Shown here piece after piece: positions 61,202 to 64,000 of a DNA stretch of 64,000 nucleotides (the first letter of the stretch is position 1; each line of letters opens with the position of its first letter). Made by a program: the position numbers and the translations under genes. The notes under the pieces were generated by a model. The model had not been told where the DNA came from and searched no databases. It worked only from the letters and a program-made list of their open reading frames with translations. This stretch comes from Rosa chinensis (Eukaryota > Streptophyta > Magnoliopsida > Rosales > Rosaceae), in the NCBI RefSeq assembly GCF_002994745.2, contig NC_037094.1, positions 19,879,001 through 19,943,000 of the forward strand, in the 5' to 3' direction.

Positions 61202-64000
61202 TTATACATTATAACTATAATAAAGTAGAATGAAGTTTTGTACTGTATTTAATCGTCGTGACTCTTTTGCCCTTCCATTTTTTTGAGATTTACTCTATTG
61301 CCATGGACAGGTGTTGGCAACCTGTGGTGTTGATAAACAAAGGCTCTGCAGCAATGTGATGAGGGGGCTTCCACTTTCTTATTCTCTCCTCCAATTCTCA
61401 GCACCAGATGGACCGAAAGCTAAAGCAAATCAAAAACACAATCCCTAAGCTTCGAATTCAAATTCCGAACTGAAGACCCAGGGAGGTTCGAGCTGTAAGA
61501 ACTAAAGCAGAATCGAGAGGAGCTCAAACCTGAAGAGTGTTCAATCGAGAGCGAATTGTGACGAAGACGACGAATCAGCAACCATTTGAGAGAAATTGAA
61601 GGTTGAAGGATGAGAAATTGAAATTGATTAATGATTCTCTAGTTGGTTATTTGTTGATTGAATTGTTATTAATAAGAAATTTTTTTTGTTGTGGCATGGA
61701 TAAAGATTATGATAAGTACTACGTACATTCTTTTCGTTACCTAAGAAGCTGGATATATCTATGAAATGCTTGCATAATTAAACGTTCCCAAGATAAGTGA
61801 GCTGTATAAACTTTGTGCATCTGGGTATAAACTATAGCTAAATATATATGCAGACCATGGAGTAAGAAGGAAGAGGTACGTAGCTAGAGACCAGAATGAT
61901 AACGCAATGAGCATGTTGAGCTAAGGACAAATAGATATTTTATGATCAGCAGTCAATTTGATAGAATGATCGATCTTAACCAACCCTTATATTATCCTAC
62001 TTTTTTTTTTTTTTTTTAATCCCTTTCAAGAATATTCTGTGTTGATTTCTTGCTTCTGTAATGCTATATACATATGCTTTCTTAAAGCACTTGGATATGT
62101 TATTACAGATTCAAAGGAGTTATTAAACAAAACAAAGAGTACGAGTTGGGTTGGCAAGCATTTCATATCATATTGGTATCTTAATATCTCTAAGTGAAAA
62201 GTGCGTTTCTGTATACACCCTTTTACATATTATGCATGTATGTGCCCTTTTACATGTTATGCATAGATCATTGGGGCTTCAGATTCTTATATTGATAATA
62301 ATGACTTTCTGAGAGCCACATAAATGATATGCTCTTTGTGATTGATCTCCTGGAAAACCTTATAATATTTGAACCATAAACCATGTAAATTTGGATCTGT
62401 TAGTCTGGAGAAGGTTGGGGAGTGCACTGTCATGCATATCAGATGCCAGCCTGCCACTGTGGGGTACCCTATCAGTTTAGTTCATACCTTTTTGGAAATA
62501 CAGATGAAGCTATATTTCTTTGCAAAGGGATTCTTTTTAGATGAAGCTTATAATAGTCACAATGAGATCAATTCTATGATCAGCAATGGAAAGTCTTCTG
62601 CTTATTGGTTTCTACTTTGTGTTTAGTGATTATGTAGTGATAACAACTTGACTAATTATGTAGTGATAACAACTTGACTTGAAATCATGTTCATACTTGA
62701 TTATGGTCTCATAAGAAAAAGCCGTGAGTGCCTTTTTCGTTTGGTCTCTTTTAAGCTATTTTTTCTTACAACGACATTGCCTACTTGATTCTTTTTCGAA
62801 GTTACGCGTTGTCAAAGGACAACCTGCACCATCTGTGGCTCCTCAGCTTTCAGTTTTCAAGACTGCACCACTGGCTGTAGGTTAATTAGAATGACTTTTC
62901 ACAGTCCTTTGCATTGTCCAATGCAGTTGAAAGGTCTATAGCACAATGCAGTTGAAAGGTCTATAGCAGAGACAGCAGGAAGTTTCTGCCCTGGAGTCTT
63001 GGCTTCCTTCAATTGTTACCATTGAGCTTTGGGGATTCAGCCTTTATGAGTTATATTGCTCTATTTTTTTGTAATGGGGTCAAAGGGTCATATAATTTGT
63101 TGTTACATACATTTGATTTTTGATATATCTGATTGGCGCAATGCTGATTTTAACAATTTTCTTTAAATAAGGCCTCTGACAACAATATTTAGAATATGTT
63201 ATTTTGTAATATGTATAAATTTGATAACATGTGCCGTTAACCTTTCTTAGCGATCATAACTCTACTACATATAAACTTGAGTTAAAAAAAAAAAGTGTCA
63301 CTGAAAATTGTCTATTAGTTTTAGTTGTTGAGAGGTGGTCAGGTGGAGGATACTGAATAGCATGAATATACATTTTAGTTATAGTTTAGTGATTCAATCA
63401 GAAGAAGTTGATTGGAGATATGCATTAGCATGCAAGATGAATGAGGCAATTAGAAGATCATTCTCGTGAGAAGTTCTATAGTTAGTAAAAACGTGCTCAC
63501 GTACATACGTACAGTTTCCACATAATCAGAATCTATGAAATCCTAATAAGCTGACTTTGAATGATCACTATAGTTCAGATGGATTAATTACAGTAACAGG
63601 TCTTAAAATGATGTATTGCTTAGTTATTGTTTCAATGTCTGCTTCTTTCTTTTTAGCTAGGGATATGTAACTATATATAGATAGCTTGGGCCATTGTAGA
63701 AGGATCAGTACAGTTTTGAACTCCGTGGCATCAAAGAATCAAACTGCAGAAACTGGTATTAACCTCTTCAACAAACAGAATTAATGTTTCCATACAATCA
63801 TACGCGGACCAAATCAATTACCTTTCTTATCTTACAAAATATAAAGTTAAAAAAATCCCAAATGGGACGATGAATTTGATAAATACTGTAACAGGGGTGA
63901 AGCTTGCATGACTCGCTGCATCAGGTGAGAATGGACGTATGAATGCAGAGTTCATCTGCCATATCTGGAGTGAGGCAGTAAAACTGGTGTCAGTAGCATT
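61202..64000. other. Gene-poor end of the window
   Basis: No gene is recognised. Two small tandem duplications occur: ATTATGTAGTGATAACAACT near 62622-62677 and CAATGCAGTTGAAAGGTCTA near 62919-62963. A frame at about 62802-62880 (VVKGQPAPSVAPQLSVFKTA) could be an exon remnant of unknown origin. Confidence 0.4.

Overview
The window looks like nuclear DNA of a eudicot plant. It is AT-rich, the genes have GT-AG introns, there are many (CT/GA)n and (AT)n microsatellites, and transposons are densely nested. The encoded proteins resemble their Arabidopsis homologues, and the transposon families look like those of woody rosids. Rosaceae is a guess rather than something the sequence proves.

Only three intact protein-coding genes can be supported, all between about 18 and 38 kb. 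(1) A FIL/YAB3-clade YABBY transcription factor on the + strand (7 coding exons, 230 aa) would act in abaxial identity of lateral organs. (2) A nardilysin-like M16 zinc metallopeptidase on the + strand (19 coding exons, 985 aa) has complete zinc ligands but a shortened acidic region. (3) An SKU5-type, probably GPI-anchored multicopper-oxidase-like protein lies on the - strand (9 coding exons, 591 aa) and is convergent with the peptidase, with about 0.9 kb between stop codons. For each gene the exons join in frame without internal stops. The three genes do not form an operon or an evident pathway.

Everything else is mostly repeat DNA. From 0 to 5 kb there is the right end of a CACTA element and an old LTR copy split by a 2.8-kb solo LTR. 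From 7 to 15 kb there is a hAT-like element, a Mutator-like element (MULE) carrying part of a dehydrogenase gene, a smaller MULE-type element, and a MULE copy carrying an RNA-binding-protein fragment. From 24 to 25.5 kb there is a palindromic Harbinger-type MITE and another TIR element. From 40 to 46.2 kb there is a 5'-truncated LINE with a 16-bp target duplication and an internal tandem array, an inverted second copy of the 14-kb MULE, a 123-bp palindrome built from the end of an LTR, and a Pack-MULE with a G-type-lectin receptor-kinase fragment. From 51 to 57.4 kb a probable solo LTR is split by a 3.6-kb non-autonomous LTR retrotransposon. From 57.5 to 61.2 kb there are several TIR elements and two MITEs. 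The last 2.8 kb has no recognised gene.

The best candidates for something undescribed are structural: the LTR-end palindrome with its own target duplication, the 159-bp telo-box array inside the LINE, a perfect 61-bp inverted repeat in a peptidase intron, and several transposons carrying captured host-gene fragments. No new enzymatic or defence system is evident.
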